Position numbers and translations under genes: made by a program. A stretch of 64,000 bases of DNA, taken from positions 8,994,597 through 9,058,596 of the forward strand of contig ML681964.1 in NCBI GenBank assembly GCA_007922195.1, written 5' to 3'. Below are positions 10,942 through 21,455 of the stretch, piece by piece (the first letter of the stretch is position 1; each line of letters starts with the position of its first letter). A model generated the notes under the pieces. It was not told the origin of the DNA. It searched no databases and was given only the letters and a program-made list of their open reading frames with translations. The DNA comes from Podocnemis expansa. Its lineage: Eukaryota > Chordata > Testudines > Podocnemididae.

Positions 10942-11037
10942 TCACATAGTGGGATTCTCTCCCATGAAAACTCATGTGATAAATAAATTTGTTAGCCTTT
11001 AAAAGTACCACCAGACTCCTTGTTTGTTTTGCTGATG
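10942..11037 (+). mobile_element. Foldback MITE family A, right half
   Basis: CATAGTGGGATTCTCTCCCA, then ACTCATGTGATAAATAAAT, then TTAGCCTTTAAAAGTACCAC and CTCCTTGTTTGTTTTGCTGA follow the right arm of the 5905-6246 copy in order. The left arm is absent and the final GAACTAGACTAACA tip is lost. Confidence 0.75.
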
Positions 11038-11329
11038 AAATAAACCTTGATGGTCTATAATATAGGAGTCAAAATGACTGAAGAGCAGGCTAGCTTGGTT
11101 TGTCTGAAAGACAAATAGCCTGTTTTGAATAAAAACAAACAGCTACTGTAACTTGATGATATTTTAATGTTTTCAGATGGTTTTGGTGGAATGGGACAGG
11201 AAAATAGATCATGGTAATGCAATAACAATACTTTTTGCATACTGTAATACAGTATGTTTATAACATCCACACGTGCTAAGTGCTTAATGGTCCTGTCCTA
11301 AAAATCTGTCTATCAGAAGATTTCAGGCC

Positions 11330-11432
11330 ATTTTACAGGAAGCTAAGTAAAACACCCATTTTACAGATGGGGAAGCCAACAGCTAAATGATTTGACTAAG
11401 GTTATAAGGAAGTAAACCTAAGCAGTGTCCTA
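11330..11432 (+). repeat. Possible MIR-like fragment
   Basis: CCCATTTTACAGATGGGGAA, then a GCTAAATGATTTGACTAAGG block and TTATAAGGAAGTAAACC, follow the MIR order of TTTTACAGATGAGGAAACTG, AAGTAACTTGCCCAAGG and the following segment. The match is moderate and old. Confidence 0.5.
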
Positions 11433-11434
11433 GG

Positions 11435-11502
11435 GTGAAATCCTGACCCTAGTTAAGCCAATGGCAAAACTTCATTTGACTTCAGTGGGGCCAGAATTTC
11501 AC
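11435..11502. repeat. Short palindromic dispersed repeat (TCAATGG-type)
   Basis: The left arm GTGAAATCCTGACCCTAG and the right arm GGGGCCAGAATTTCAC are imperfect reverse complements. The centre contains GCCAATGGCAAAACTTCATT. The same plan, with better-preserved arms, lies at 33115-33180. It is non-coding. Confidence 0.6.
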
Positions 11503-12239
11503 CACAGAGACTGTGACTCCCCAAACTTCTGCTATAGTCACTGGACAGCACTGTGACTTCTTGTTTCAGTCATACATAATGATAATATCCAAGATACAGT
11601 TTGATATCAATAGGTAATACATGAACAAGGGCAATGACATGAGCAAAGCTTGCTTTCATATTTCCTTATTCTTTGAGTCAAACAATTTCTAAATAAACAG
11701 ACATGCCTAATTAGAAGGGAGATAGGATCCCTGCAAAGAAACCAGAACTCTCCTCAGGAGGGTTTGCAAATGCATACACACTGGGCTGAGTGCTCAATAG
11801 TAGTAAATATGGCAGACAGATTATATAGCTATTTCAACAGTCTGTAAAAGGTAGATGCCTGAATTAACAGACAATGGAATGAGTGTGTATACCTCCTGAA
11901 GTATTTACTTTCACTAAATGAAGGAAAGCAGAACTTGTGTGCGCAAGAAACAAAAGTCTTTTAGTCAATAAACTTTTCTGAAAATCAGTCCCCTAACTCT
12001 ACAGAACCATTTATTGACAGCAAAGAAAGAAAACAACAGCATGGGAGCACTAAATTCATTTGATCATAACAACTAGTGGAGAGTGAAATAGTGTGGGGAA
12101 AAATAAGTACTAACCTGTAGTTTTACCCATCCATTACAACAAATTCAAACTTTCTTTAAGGGTTAAAGAAAGTTCATGAACCCACTTCTGCCTACCATAG
12201 CATTTGCCCCTCAGGTCTTCTTGGAGGTTTGTAAGTGTC
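11503..12239. other. Unassigned AT-rich sequence
   Basis: No gene or repeat is recognised over about 730 bases. Confidence 0.4.
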
Positions 12240-12665
12240 TGTGACTCATAGAATTGGCTTTGAGGGCCGCCCCTCCTGGGCCATCACCAAAACTATACAG
12301 AGTGTGTGGAGGGAGCAGATGGCCCCTTCACCTTAACTAGATCGCCCACTTAACTTAATTGGATGGCCGTTACCACCTTGAGTGCCCATTGTTCTTACAG
12401 GGCTTGGTGTAGGTGGGCTCTGCCTGACTGCAAGGTCCTGCAAGGTATGACTCATACCACCATTGTTCTCTGCATTCCCTGTAATCAGGGAAAGGCGAGA
12501 AAAGCAGCTTAAAAACTGAGGTTTTGGGGTGCTCAGGCAGGACGGCTCCCAACATCTCACCTGGCCTGATCACCCAGACGCTGACCTCCTCCACTCATGA
12601 GTTCTTCCCCGAGCATACCACGTTTAAACTGCTTGCCCGAGTATGAGTCTCTCTTGCCTATAATG

Positions 12666-12685
12666 CTGCTGCTGCTGCTGCTGCG
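12666..12685. repeat. (CTG)n triplet repeat
   Basis: About seven uninterrupted CTG units. Further isolated TTGCTGCTGCT motifs follow at about 12741. It is a simple repeat inside the LTR-like block. Confidence 0.9.
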
Positions 12686-13029
12686 AATGGTAAGAGCCTG
12701 CCCTGCAGCTTTCTTTAAAGATTAAAAGTTACTTTATTTTCTTGCTGCTGCTTTGAAACTGCTTTCTCCCAGCTCTACAGGCTCGTGTGTGTCCTTTGCC
12801 TTCTCTTTTCACTTGCTGCTTCATTTTGTGTTGTTAAAGGAGCTCCCGTGTCTATAATTGTTTGCTGCTACTCTGTATCACTTAGTGTATCTCTTTTCTT
12901 CTGAATCATTTGAACTTGTTCTAAAAGTATCATTGTGAATTGTAACATTGTATTGGGTTAATTGGTAGCCTTAGAAGTATTAAGTTAGATGGTAAGAGCG
13001 TTTCCTTTAGTTTGTAGCCTTTAGAGTTG

Positions 13030-13850
13030 TTAAGTTGCTTTTGCCCTCCCCTCTGTAACTCCCCCAACTTGAATAAAAGTTTTTTCTATTTAAGCTTTCC
13101 TTGTCCCCTCCTTATTCCTGTGTTCCCCACCTGTGCCCCGACTCTCTCTTTGCCTCCTCCGCCGCTCCCACGGCCCCTTTCCCTACTCTGGGTTCCCCCC
13201 ACTGCCCGTTCCCCCCGCTTGCTTCCCTGCCAGCTCCCTGTGGCCCCCCCTTAGCCGCTGCCCCTTTCCACCTCCATTCCCCACTGCGACACCCCCCCTT
13301 GCAGCCACCCGCCGCTCCCCTTTGCCTCGCTGCCGGCTCCCCGCTCGCTACTGCACCACCCCCACTGGCTCCACCACTCCCCGCGGCTGCCCCGCCAGCT
13401 GCCGTGGCTCTGCCGCTTTCCATGGCTGACCTGACTCCTGCCGGCTTTTCGCGGCTGCCGCCTGCTTCCCACGGCTCTGCTCCTGCCCCCCCTTTTTCCC
13501 TTTTTCTTCTCCTTTCCCTCTTCCCCTTTCTTCTGCCTCCACTCCCTTCCCTGCCATTCAGCCCCCCGCCTCCCTCTCAAACCCCTGAACTTTTACTCAG
13601 CCCCCCTGCCTCCCCCATTGCCCCGAACTCTCGCGTGTGCCCCAACCCCTCTTGTGCTTCTGTTCCCCTTCCCTAACCTCCATGTGTCTCCCGAGCCCCC
13701 ACCTGCGTCCCCAGCCCGCTCGCCCTCCTCTCCTTTGAACCCCTTTGTACTAACCTTGAAATTCCTGCTCCCCTCGCCTGCTTCCACTCTCCTCTGCCAC
13801 TGCCACACACTGTTTGTATTGCACCCCCCCTTCCTTATATAGTATTAGAG
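13030..13850. repeat. Pyrimidine-rich low-complexity tract
   Basis: The + strand is overwhelmingly C and T for about 800 bases, with CCGCTCCC, CCTGCC and CCCCTT words repeated. The bias opens a 191-codon frame (13101-13676) and several others on both strands. Their predicted products are proline-, serine- and leucine-rich forward, and arginine-, glycine- and glutamate-rich in reverse. These reflect base composition, not a protein family. A few CpGs are present but no promoter elements are evident. Confidence 0.75.
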
Positions 13851-14100
13851 CACCTTTTAAGTTATAGTGAGTAAGTTTATAACTGTAGAATTGGGTTAAT
13901 TGAGAATTCTCCTTGTCCCCCAACCTGCCCCACTCCACAAAGTTAAACATCTCACAACACTTCACTAAAAACACTGTGCAACACCACACATACACGCCAC
14001 CACTCACCCTACTCCCATACCTGTTTTAATAAAGATTATCCGGTACCCCACTGGTGCAGTAATTGCCCCCCAGCATCCCCAAATTTTCGAATCTGCTGGC

Positions 14101-14607
14101 AGGGTCAGTAAGGAGTAAAGGTATGTAAATTTCCCTCAGAAGCCTCATATTAAAAAGGAAAGGTCACTTGTTCTTCTGAATTTACAAACATATTGTGCAA
14201 TGTGGGGCATAATTTGCACAAAGGTGCAGAATGCAGCTGAATTTTAAGGGTCAATGTCAGCAAGGCCCTGCCAAGGAGTTAAGACTATTGAAAAGTGATA
14301 GAAGAAAGCAAAGCAAACCAACAACTCCTCAAAGAAGAAACCCACCACTAGTCACAAACAAGGCAAGTCACCCAAACTGCCTCAGAAAAGCACCACTAAT
14401 TGAAAGGCACAACTAAGTTATCTCTGCAATCCCTGCACTACCACTTACATGGCTGAATCTCTCCATACCTGCATTGAAGGGGTTGCTGCCTCAGTAGTGC
14501 TATCCTTCCATTTCACTCCTTAAAAGGTTTTACAGGGCTTAGGTTAGCAGTGTAACAGAATTTGATGAAGAGATGGGATAAGTTGGTCATTCAAGATACC
14601 ATTCAAT
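14101..14607. other. Unassigned sequence
   Basis: No gene or repeat is recognised. The 61-codon open frame at 14231-14416 is short and lysine/proline-rich, without a recognisable domain. Confidence 0.4.
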
Positions 14608-15105
14608 AGCCTAACATGAGAAGTAATTGTTCTACTCTGTTGGGCACCAGCAAGGCCCTAATTAGAGTACGGTGTCCTGTTCTGGGCACCACACTTTTAG
14701 AAAGATGTGGACAAACTGGAGCAAGTCCAGAGGAGAGCAAGAAAGATGATAACAGTTTTTAAAAGAGCTAGGAGGAAAGGTTACAAAGACAGGGCACACT
14801 TAATTTGGAGAAAAGAAGATTGAAATGTCCTTGAAGACAGTCTTCAAGTACACTGTATTACAAAGAGGATAATGATCATTTGTCTTCCATATCCACATAA
14901 GGTAGGATGAGAAGTAATTAAAGAGATAGTTAAGTACTGGAATAGGCTTCCAAAGGAGGTTCTGGAATCCCTATTGTTGGAGGCTGTTATGAACAGGTTA
15001 GAAAATGCCTGTCTGCACCAGTCCAGATTTGCTTAGTCCTGACTCAGTTGCAGTACTAGAGGACCTCTCAGAGTCCTTTCCCACTCAACATTTCTTTGTT
15101 TTGCC
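14608..15105 (+). mobile_element. CR1 LINE, 3' end (ORF2 C-terminus and tail), decayed
   Basis: Translation gives broken pieces of the CR1 ORF2 C-terminus. One resembles VLFWAPHF, and the corresponding DNA is CTGTTCTGGGCACCACACTT. Next comes KDVDKLEQVQRRARKMI, from GTGGACAAACTGGAGCAAGT and following bases, then a GGAGAAAAGAAGATTGAAAT block (LEKRRLK). The 3' region has CTGGAATAGGCTTCCAAAGG and AGAGGACCTCTCAGAGTCC, matching the usual CR1 tail (TGGAATAGGCTACCAAAGGA; GATGACCTCTCGAGGTCC). Numerous frameshifts make it a dead 5'-truncated copy. Confidence 0.85.
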
Positions 15106-15817
15106 ATTGTTGTATTGATTGTAACATATAGCCAATTGATTGGTTATACTTGATGTTCAATATTACGACTGTTCAAGAGAGCAAATAACCAACCTCAGCC
15201 AAATGTATTGCTTAAGGACAAAACAGTACAGTACAGGAAAGAAAGATTTAATACATCCCCAGTCCTTTCCAGGAAGTGAACTCTAGCAGTACATTCTGTT
15301 AACCTTACACAGAAGATGCCCTGAGAACCACTTACAGATGTAGGGTGCTTGTTTACAAGTTAGCAGCACTTTATATGTCGCACAAGACTATACTTCCCAA
15401 TTACCTTGTTTGTCTGGTACCAAGGTGAACCCATCTTATCTCTGGTTTTCAGACACAGCACTACAGACTAGTTGGGCCATAAATGCACTCATTACCTGTA
15501 TCAGGGTGGAACATTAATGTATCTTGTTTCTGACAGGTTTCCTATCTGCCTAGCCCTATGCCAAATGCTCAGACCAGATATTGTGGGATACTTAACACAA
15601 GCGATCAAGAGCAAGCATAATACACTTTACTACGATTATCCAGCAGACACAATTGTGACCATGTGTAAGCTATGTGCATGGGCTAACAATTGCATCACTG
15701 TGACTAACTGTGAATGGCAAAAGGCCAGAGTGCCATCATATCTCCTCCTAGAGCAATGGTAGTAAAAATAAAGTGAATGCTCAGCATAAAAAGAGATAGG
15801 TGAGACAGTGCAACTTC
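15106..15817. other. Unassigned sequence
   Basis: A 96-codon open frame (15472-15762) is present but has no recognisable domain or splice context. No repeat is recognised. Confidence 0.4.
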
Positions 15818-15950
15818 CAAAGGGATAGCCGTGTTAGTCTAGTCCAGCAAAAAAAACCAAGGAGTCGTGTGGCACTTAAAAACGAACAGATTTATTTTTC
15901 TCATGAGCTTCCGTGGGAGAAAATCCCACTTTGTCAGATGCTTCGAAGGC
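15818..15950 (+). mobile_element. Foldback MITE family A, left half
   Basis: This is the left counterpart of the right-half copies: AAAGGGATAGCCGTGTTAGT, then CTAGTCCAGCAAAAAAAACC, AAGGAGTCGTGTGGCACTTA, and GAGAAAATCCCACTTTGTCA to GATGCTTCGAAG. It supplies the left terminal segment missing from the 5905-6246 copy. It also shows that the family's two tips are reverse complements (GGCAGCCGTGTTAGTCTAG versus CTAGACTAACACGGCTGCC in consensus form). The right arm is absent. Confidence 0.8.
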
Positions 15951-16021
15951 AACATGCAAGTTTTATTCCTTTTTCCACAAATACTGTTGTCTCTCATAAA
16001 GCATGTCCTACACTCCTAGCC

Positions 16022-16909
16022 TCATGAGGTATGTCTACACTGGAGCCTTAGGTCAACTCAAGAGCGACGCTGCCCCAGAAAATGACCTGCCGCCTGGGCC
16101 TGATTCAGCACCTGTGCCAGATCCTGTCCTGGAACCCTGGGTGTGGCCTGGATTGGGCTCTTGCCACCACCAGCAGGCAGCCCAGCCCCAGATCCCTGGC
16201 TGGGAATAGGGATGGGTAAGGCAGCCACTGCTGCAGGCAGCCCAGCCCCGGATCCCCAACGAGGGACTGGGCTGGGTAACGCTGCTGCCGCCGCAGGACA
16301 CTCAAGGTACTGGCACTAGAACTCAGGGCATGTTTCCCCTCTGCCAACAATTCCACCGGGTCAACTTAACCTCACTTAAGTCCACCTAAGGAACTCCAGG
16401 TCCACAGTGGGCCTGCATTATGTCAACTTAAGCAATTGCTTAAGTCAACTTAATAACACCTGCCCTTAAGGTTGACTTAAAGAGTTAAGTTAATCTATGT
16501 GGATGGCAGGAGGTGGGCCCCAGGCCCGGGTCCTACCCTCTGCCTGGATCCAGTTCTGGGGGCCCAAGACAGCTCCGGGGAACAGTCTGGACCCAGCCAC
16601 TACCAGCAAGCAGAACAAAGCCTGATCCACTCTGAGCCACTTGCTGCTTGCTGACAGTGGCAGGAGCCAACTCTGAGTCGCCCACTGTTTGTGGCAAGTG
16701 GCTCAGGGCTGGATTGGGCTCCTTGCCACTTGCTAGCAGCGGCTGGGCCTGGATCAAGCCCCAGAGATGCAGCAGGGGGCAAGGGCTCCTGGGGTATGTC
16801 TACACTGTTTCTAGTGTAGACATACCCTTAAGTAGACTGAAAGAAGTTGACTTAAAGTCAACCATGTTAAGTCAACTTAAAAAGAGTCTCCACTATAGAC
16901 ATACCCATA
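16022..16909. mobile_element. Composite MITE with GGTATGTCTACACT ends and GC-rich interior
   Basis: The left terminus GAGGTATGTCTACACTGG (about 16027) is complementary to AGTGTAGACATACCC (16813-16827) and, less well, to CCACTATAGACATACCC (16890-16906). Subterminal blocks (AGGTCAACTCAAG; TTAAGTCAACTTAA; GTTGACTTAAAGTCAACC) are themselves inverted copies of one another. The interior holds a tandem of about 60 bp: GCAGCCCAGCCCCAGATCCC near 16176 and GCAGCCCAGCCCCGGATCCC near 16236. A back-to-back TIR pair at 16792-16827 shows that at least two insertions or an internal rearrangement are involved. No target duplication could be fixed. Confidence 0.65.
16792..16827. repeat. Perfect 15-bp TIR-to-TIR hairpin, 6-bp loop
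   Basis: GGGTATGTCTACACT (16792-16806) and AGTGTAGACATACCC (16813-16827) are exact reverse complements separated by GTTTCT. Both are recognisable as terminal repeats of the surrounding MITE family. Confidence 0.95.
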
Positions 16910-17345
16910 GACTATAAGGTCAGAGTTGACCATTGGGATCATCCAATCTGACCTCCTGCACAACACAGGTCACAGAACTTCACCCACCCACTCCTGAAAT
17001 AGACCCCTAACCTAAGACTGAGTTACTGAAGTCCTCAAATAATGATTTAAATATTCTAAGGTACAGAGAATCCACAAGCAAATCACCCATGCTCCATGCT
17101 GCAGAAGCAGGCAAAAAACAAAAACAGGGCCTATGCCTATCTGACTTCAGGGAAAATTCCTCCCCAGTGCCAAATATGGCAATCAGTTAAACCATGAACA
17201 TGTGAGCAAGACTCACCAGCCAGACATCCAGAAAGAATTCTCTGTAGTAAGTCAGAACTCCTCCCACTAAAGTCCCATCACAAGCCGTTGGACATGTTTC
17301 TCTCTAGTACTCAAAGATCAGTAGGTTGCCAAATTAGGCTGCCCC
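16910..17345 (-). mobile_element. CR1-derived 3' region, inverse orientation
   Basis: It begins ACTATAAGGTCAGAGTTGAC, then CATTGGGATCATCCAATCTG and ACCTCCTGCACAACACAGGT. This is the complement of a CR1-family 3' end (AAGGTCAGAAGGGACCATT, GATCATCTAGTCTGACCTCC in consensus form as I remember it). Further blocks, CACAGAACTTCACCCACCCA, CCAAATATGGCAATCAG and CCAGAAAGAATTCTCTGTAG, are ones I recall as common in turtle genomes. No ORF2 similarity is visible, so it is probably untranslated 3' sequence. A related shorter fragment is at 55717-55800. Confidence 0.6.
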
Positions 17346-17675
17346 ATCCTACCATCCCCTCCATAAGCTTAACTTGAATCCAGCTCAATTTCTGGCCTGC
17401 ACTGCTCCCTTTGGAAGACAGTACTCTATACACAAGTTTAACATCACTCTCTCATATCTGCTAATGGTAAGCTACTCGAACTGTGAGCATTTCAAAAATA
17501 GCATCTTCTCCTAATTGTTGTGTCAATCCTCTTTCCTCCCCTGAACATATAGTAGCAAAATAGCTACAGAGTATTATTGGATTTAAGCTAGGACCTGTGC
17601 ATATCTGCCTTGGGAAATCCCACAGCAGTAGCTGAGGAGGAACATATTCTTCTTGCATTGTTCTGTTATGTGGAG

Positions 17676-18196
17676 CAGGGCTGTCCCTATGGGCTGCAGG
17701 CCCCGGGACAATCCATCTGTGGGGGCCCCCCACGCAGGAGAAGGCAGGCTGGCCCAGAGGCTGCCCCAGCACTCCCACCACTACCATGAAACAGGTGGAG
17801 CAGGCCAGTCCAGGGACCGGACTCTTCTCTCCTGCCCTGCCTCTGGGCCAGCCTGCCCCGTCCCTAGGGAGGAACGGCTGGCCCAGGGGAGGGGCGAGAG
17901 AGCAGAGCCCAGCCTCTGGACTGGCCCACTTAGCCCCTGGACCAGCTGTTCCCTGCCCTGGAGAAGGGACAAGTGGGTCCAGAGCAGAGGCCAGCTCCAA
18001 GATCCCACCCCCTTTTGCCGCTCCCTTCAGCGCTGCGCTGAAAGCAGCAGGGAAGGGGTAGGGGGCAGTGCAGCCATGGAGGACAGCGCTGCAGGCCTCG
18101 GTCTGCCCTGCTCGTAGCAGGACAGTGTGGAGCCCATGAAACAGCTGGGCCAGTGGCAATCGCCCCTCTTGCTCCCCTTCCCCAAAAATGACCCAG
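17676..18196. mobile_element. hAT-like GC-rich non-autonomous transposon, 521 bp, perfect target duplication
   Basis: ATGTGGAG occurs exactly at 17668-17675 and 18197-18204. The left end is CAGGGCTGTCCCTATGGG; the right end is CCCCAAAAATGACCCAG, complement CTGGGTCATTTTTGGGG. The terminal repeats are therefore short and imperfect, and the call rests mainly on the duplication. The interior is GC-rich (GGCCCAGGGGAGGGGCGAG, CTGGGCCAGCCTGCCCCG). It opens a 232-codon minus-strand frame and a 154-codon plus-strand frame, neither with a recognisable domain. Confidence 0.82.
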
Positions 18197-18448
18197 ATGT
18201 GGAGAATTGCTGCTACTACACCCTGTGGAACAGGTCATGAGTAACTGACCCATGAACCCTGTGGATCTCACTGAAACTGCAGGAAGAAAGGATCATCCAT
18301 GACACATCCACTGTGGGTCTGGGTTGCCCTTGGCCTACCAGTCCATAAAATCATTCCCTCCATTCCAAAATGTGTGGCACAAATTGCTTTTCCTCTGGCA
18401 GAAAGATAAGTTGTAGCCACATAGAAACTATTTACCCTTTGGTATAGA

Positions 18449-18625
18449 CTGTGGTTAAAGTATAATTGAGGGGCCCCAGAACCTTCCTAATCTCTGAGCC
18501 CCCATCCTATACTGTCTGGGCCCAATTTTTCTAGATTCTGGAATCTGAGCCCCAGAACTCTGGCCCGTCAGATTTGTGGGCCCCAGAACTGTGTTCTGGA
18601 GTGTTCCAGCTTTCTTTAACTCCTG
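18449..18625. mobile_element. Short hAT-like element sharing TIRs with 10036 and 48405
   Basis: The left end CTGTGGTTAAAGTATAATTG is followed by AGGGGCCCCAGAACC. The right end has GTTCTGGAGTGTTCCAG followed by CTTTAACTCCTG. These repeat the GGTTAAAGTATAATT...GGCCCT..GAAC plan of the other two elements. At 177 bp it is heavily deleted internally. The flanking octamers GGTATAGA and GAAATAGG agree at only five of eight positions. Confidence 0.65.
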
Positions 18626-19535
18626 GAAATAGGACCATAAGAAATCTTTCCTACTGGGGAAAAAAATGTGTATCTGTTTATGTGACTGAGCATTGCCATG
18701 TGTTACTGTTTCTGAGATAGACATATATGCCAAATAACAAGACACACTTTTAAAAAGTCTTTGCTTAGCCACAAAGCCAACTAAAAGCTCTTCATTAATG
18801 GCAAGAAAAATTGTTAAGCAAATGCTTTTATTTACCAATTTTATCTGTATATATTTTATCTATTCCTTTTTATCCATATTGTCGTAAACTTGAACCAAAC
18901 TTAAGATACATTTAAAAGTGGTAAATGCTACTAGATACATATTTTAAACCACAAGATTTTTTACAAAATAAAAATGGCTTGGAAGTGAAGTATTGATTTA
19001 TTTCATTCCATTAGGAACATATCAGGTTTATTCTGAAGATTCTACTGTGTACATCCTCTTATATGCATTTATTTTTAGACATGCTAACTTTGAACAAAAT
19101 GTGTTGAAAATGGTACCTTTGTGAGAACTACAAAATCTCCAATAAAAAAAACCCACTCTATTTTCACCTTCATTCAGAGAAAAGAAGCAATCTTCTTCTT
19201 ACCTCAGTACAATAAGCAGAAGGCATTCAATGGTGAATTTTCTCTAAATCCAAAAGCAAAGGTCTACACACAAAGCGGAGATAAATCAGAGCAGTCTGAA
19301 AGGACAGATGCTCATCTGAAAAAATAGCTGTGTGCCAGGTAGGCAACTGTAACCTTCTGACATTAACCTCCTAACTGGTAGTAGGAATGGAAAAAGGAAG
19401 AAATTCAAACAAAATAAAAATAGCTCACAGGATGTTAAGTAAAGCTAATGAAATCAGCTTTGTCTGTCTTGCATGTCCTTGAACAGTTAAAAGGGGCATA
19501 TTCTGGAACAAGAAAGTTTTCTCATAAAAGGCCTC
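18626..19535. other. Unassigned AT-rich sequence
   Basis: No gene or repeat is recognised. Confidence 0.4.
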
Positions 19536-19795
19536 CTCTACATTAGAAAATTAGGTTGGTTTACCATGTCCATCATGGGTGTGAACAATCCACACCTCTG
19601 AATGGCATATTTAAATCTACCTAAATCCCCATGTAGGCCACACTAGGTTAATAGGATTCTTGCATCAACCTTGCCACTGCCTCTCAAGAAGGTGGATTAC
19701 CCACACAGATGGGAAACCCCTTATTGCAGCATAGGTGGCACCCACTGTGAAGAACTACAGACAGTGAGAAGCAGCAAGACTAGCCCCCATTTTTC
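19536..19795. mobile_element. MITE, related to the one at 60153-60735
   Basis: TCTACATTAGAAAATTAGGT, GGGTGTGAACAATCCACACC and GGTGGATTACCCACACAGAT appear in the same order as TTACACTAGAAAATTAGGTC, GGTTGTGAAAAAGCCATATC and GGTAGATTACCTACACTTAT in the 60.2-60.7 kb element. I know this layout (CTACACT ends, a GTGAAAAAT-CCACACC block, a GAGGTGGATTACC block) as a common hAT-type MITE of turtles. No ORF or clear target duplication was found. Confidence 0.6.
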
Positions 19796-21136
19796 AACAC
19801 TTGTAGAAGAGGTTTTTACACAAGTGTGTATTAAAAATAGGAAGAGAGGCAGGAAGACCAGGCTTGGATAACTGACTGATTTTCTTTTTAGATTAGAAAT
19901 TCATCATGGCTTATGATGAAAGGCATGTTTTCAATCACACTACCCGGTGGTCATCAGAGACAGTGTTAGTAACTTAAAGTCTGCTGTTATTTCAGTTTCA
20001 AAAATGGGGGTTCTGACTGCACTATCGCATTGCATTTCATTGGAGCTTCTTTTTTTATTCTGAAGGAAATAATGCCTTCATTCACTTTTACCTGAAATAA
20101 AACTTTTTAAGTCTCTTTCTTTATAAATTCTTTCAAAATGTGAAATTGAAGCAAATTAGAGGACCTCCAGAGCCAAATGTCATTTCATGAACTGTACAGT
20201 AAATGTTTTACTGACAATGAATATTGCTGAAGGACAGCAGTGAGAGAACAAAAAGGGCCTCTAGTTTTACTACGTTGCAAAATAAGAGGAGAATGAATTG
20301 CTTAACACACATTAAGAGGAGAAGAGTGTTAGTAAGGAGAGCAAAAACTGAAACAAAAGACTGGCATAGTATCAAGAATCTGGAAAGCTGTTAGTGAGAT
20401 GATACAGCTACATTCTAAGCAAAGGAACTAAAAATAACCAGTGCCCTTCTGTGTTAATGAACAGGATGCAGGAGGCCAAATGAGTAGGAACAAGAGACTG
20501 CAAGCAGAAGGCTTAGAACAGCATTACAGCTGCACAAGCACAAGCCTCATGACCTACAGGCTCAGCTGTTTGCAGCCTGATAGTTCCCTTCTTTCATGCA
20601 GCTGTCATTCTTTCTGTTTTGTTTTTGTGAAGTTACAGCCACCTGCTGGCAGTATTTGCTCATTGCTAGCCTGACAGCTTATTAAACCTATTCATATGAA
20701 GAAACAGCAACACCACCAAAGTATGTCAGGGCCCTGAACATTTCTGGACCACGAACTAAGCTATAGATTTGGTTAGTTTACTTGTATTTTGCTGATTTCC
20801 AATATGACCATCCAGATAGTAGCAGCCCCATCTTAAGGCTGATCCACCTACTAAAATGAGACCTCCTGGTGCTGCTGCTTTTGTGAAACTTTGGAGGGGC
20901 GTGCATGTGTAAGTACTTGACAAATTATTTTGAATCCACTAAGAAAGCCAAAATCAAAAGAACCAGAATAGATTCTCTAGGTGAGAACAGTCACTGCAGC
21001 TGAGTAAACCTTTAGAGGAAGATTGTCCTTGAAAAATCTTTGATGGAGCTGCCATGCTAAGAAAGGGATGAAGCAATGAATAAAATAGTCCACTGAATGT
21101 TGAGAGCCCCTACTGGCTCAGTCTATTAAGCAGCCT
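19796..21136. other. Unassigned AT-rich sequence
   Basis: No gene, RNA gene or repeat is recognised over about 1.3 kb. Confidence 0.4.
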
Positions 21137-21405
21137 GGCTGTGTTCACACACACAGGGTTATTTCGAAACAAGTTGTGTCGAAACAACTTGTTTTGAAAC
21201 AACACCTTATTTCGAAATACCTTATTTCGAATTAACAAAGTGTTCCGAAACAACATGTTCACACGCCTTGTTTCGAAACAAGTTTGTTTCGTCCCCAAAT
21301 GGGGTTTAACTTGTTTCGAAACAACTGTGCATCGTGTGAACATGTTTTTTTTTGTTTTGAAACAATGAGGTTGTTTCGAAACAAAAGTGCTGTGTGAACA
21401 CAGCC
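21137..21405. mobile_element. MITE studded with TTTCGAAA palindromes, copy 1
   Basis: The terminal repeats GGCTGTGTTCACAC (21137-21150) and GTGTGAACACAGCC (21392-21405) are exact reverse complements. Between them TTTCGAA or TTTCGAAAC recurs at least six times, often as TTTCGAAACAA next to its complement, so the interior is built from short palindromic words. The trinucleotide CCT flanks both ends and could be a short target duplication. No coding capacity is present. Confidence 0.75.
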
Positions 21406-21455
21406 CCTGAGGAGAAGAGGTTGATGTAAGACTTTCATTTAAGCAGATTAGATGT

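Larger units (their letters stand above)
12240..14100 (+). repeat. LTR-like or composite repeat, tentative
   Basis: This block differs from its surroundings in composition. It has a mixed first part (12240-13020), a strongly C+T-rich middle (13030-13850), and a last part that carries a polyadenylation signal in TTTTAATAAAGATTATCCGG (14025-14044). A second signal, TTGAATAAAAG, lies at 13070. ATTGGGTTAATT occurs twice, near 12951 and 13892. Long terminal repeats often show such signals, but I found no paired LTR, primer-binding site or gag/pol similarity. It could instead be a solo LTR, a large non-autonomous element, or unrelated sequence. Confidence 0.3.

Noticed and set aside
13101..13676. 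191-codon proline-rich open frame
   Set aside because: It is explained by the C+T-rich low-complexity tract, where several frames on both strands are open at once. No conserved motif is present.
13030..13850. CpG island and promoter
   Set aside because: The tract is C-rich because of strand asymmetry. CpGs are present but no TATA, Sp1 cluster or downstream exon could be supported.
17461..18159. 232-codon minus-strand open frame
   Set aside because: Most of it is the interior of the hAT at 17676-18196 and it starts outside the insertion boundary, so it is not a conserved gene.
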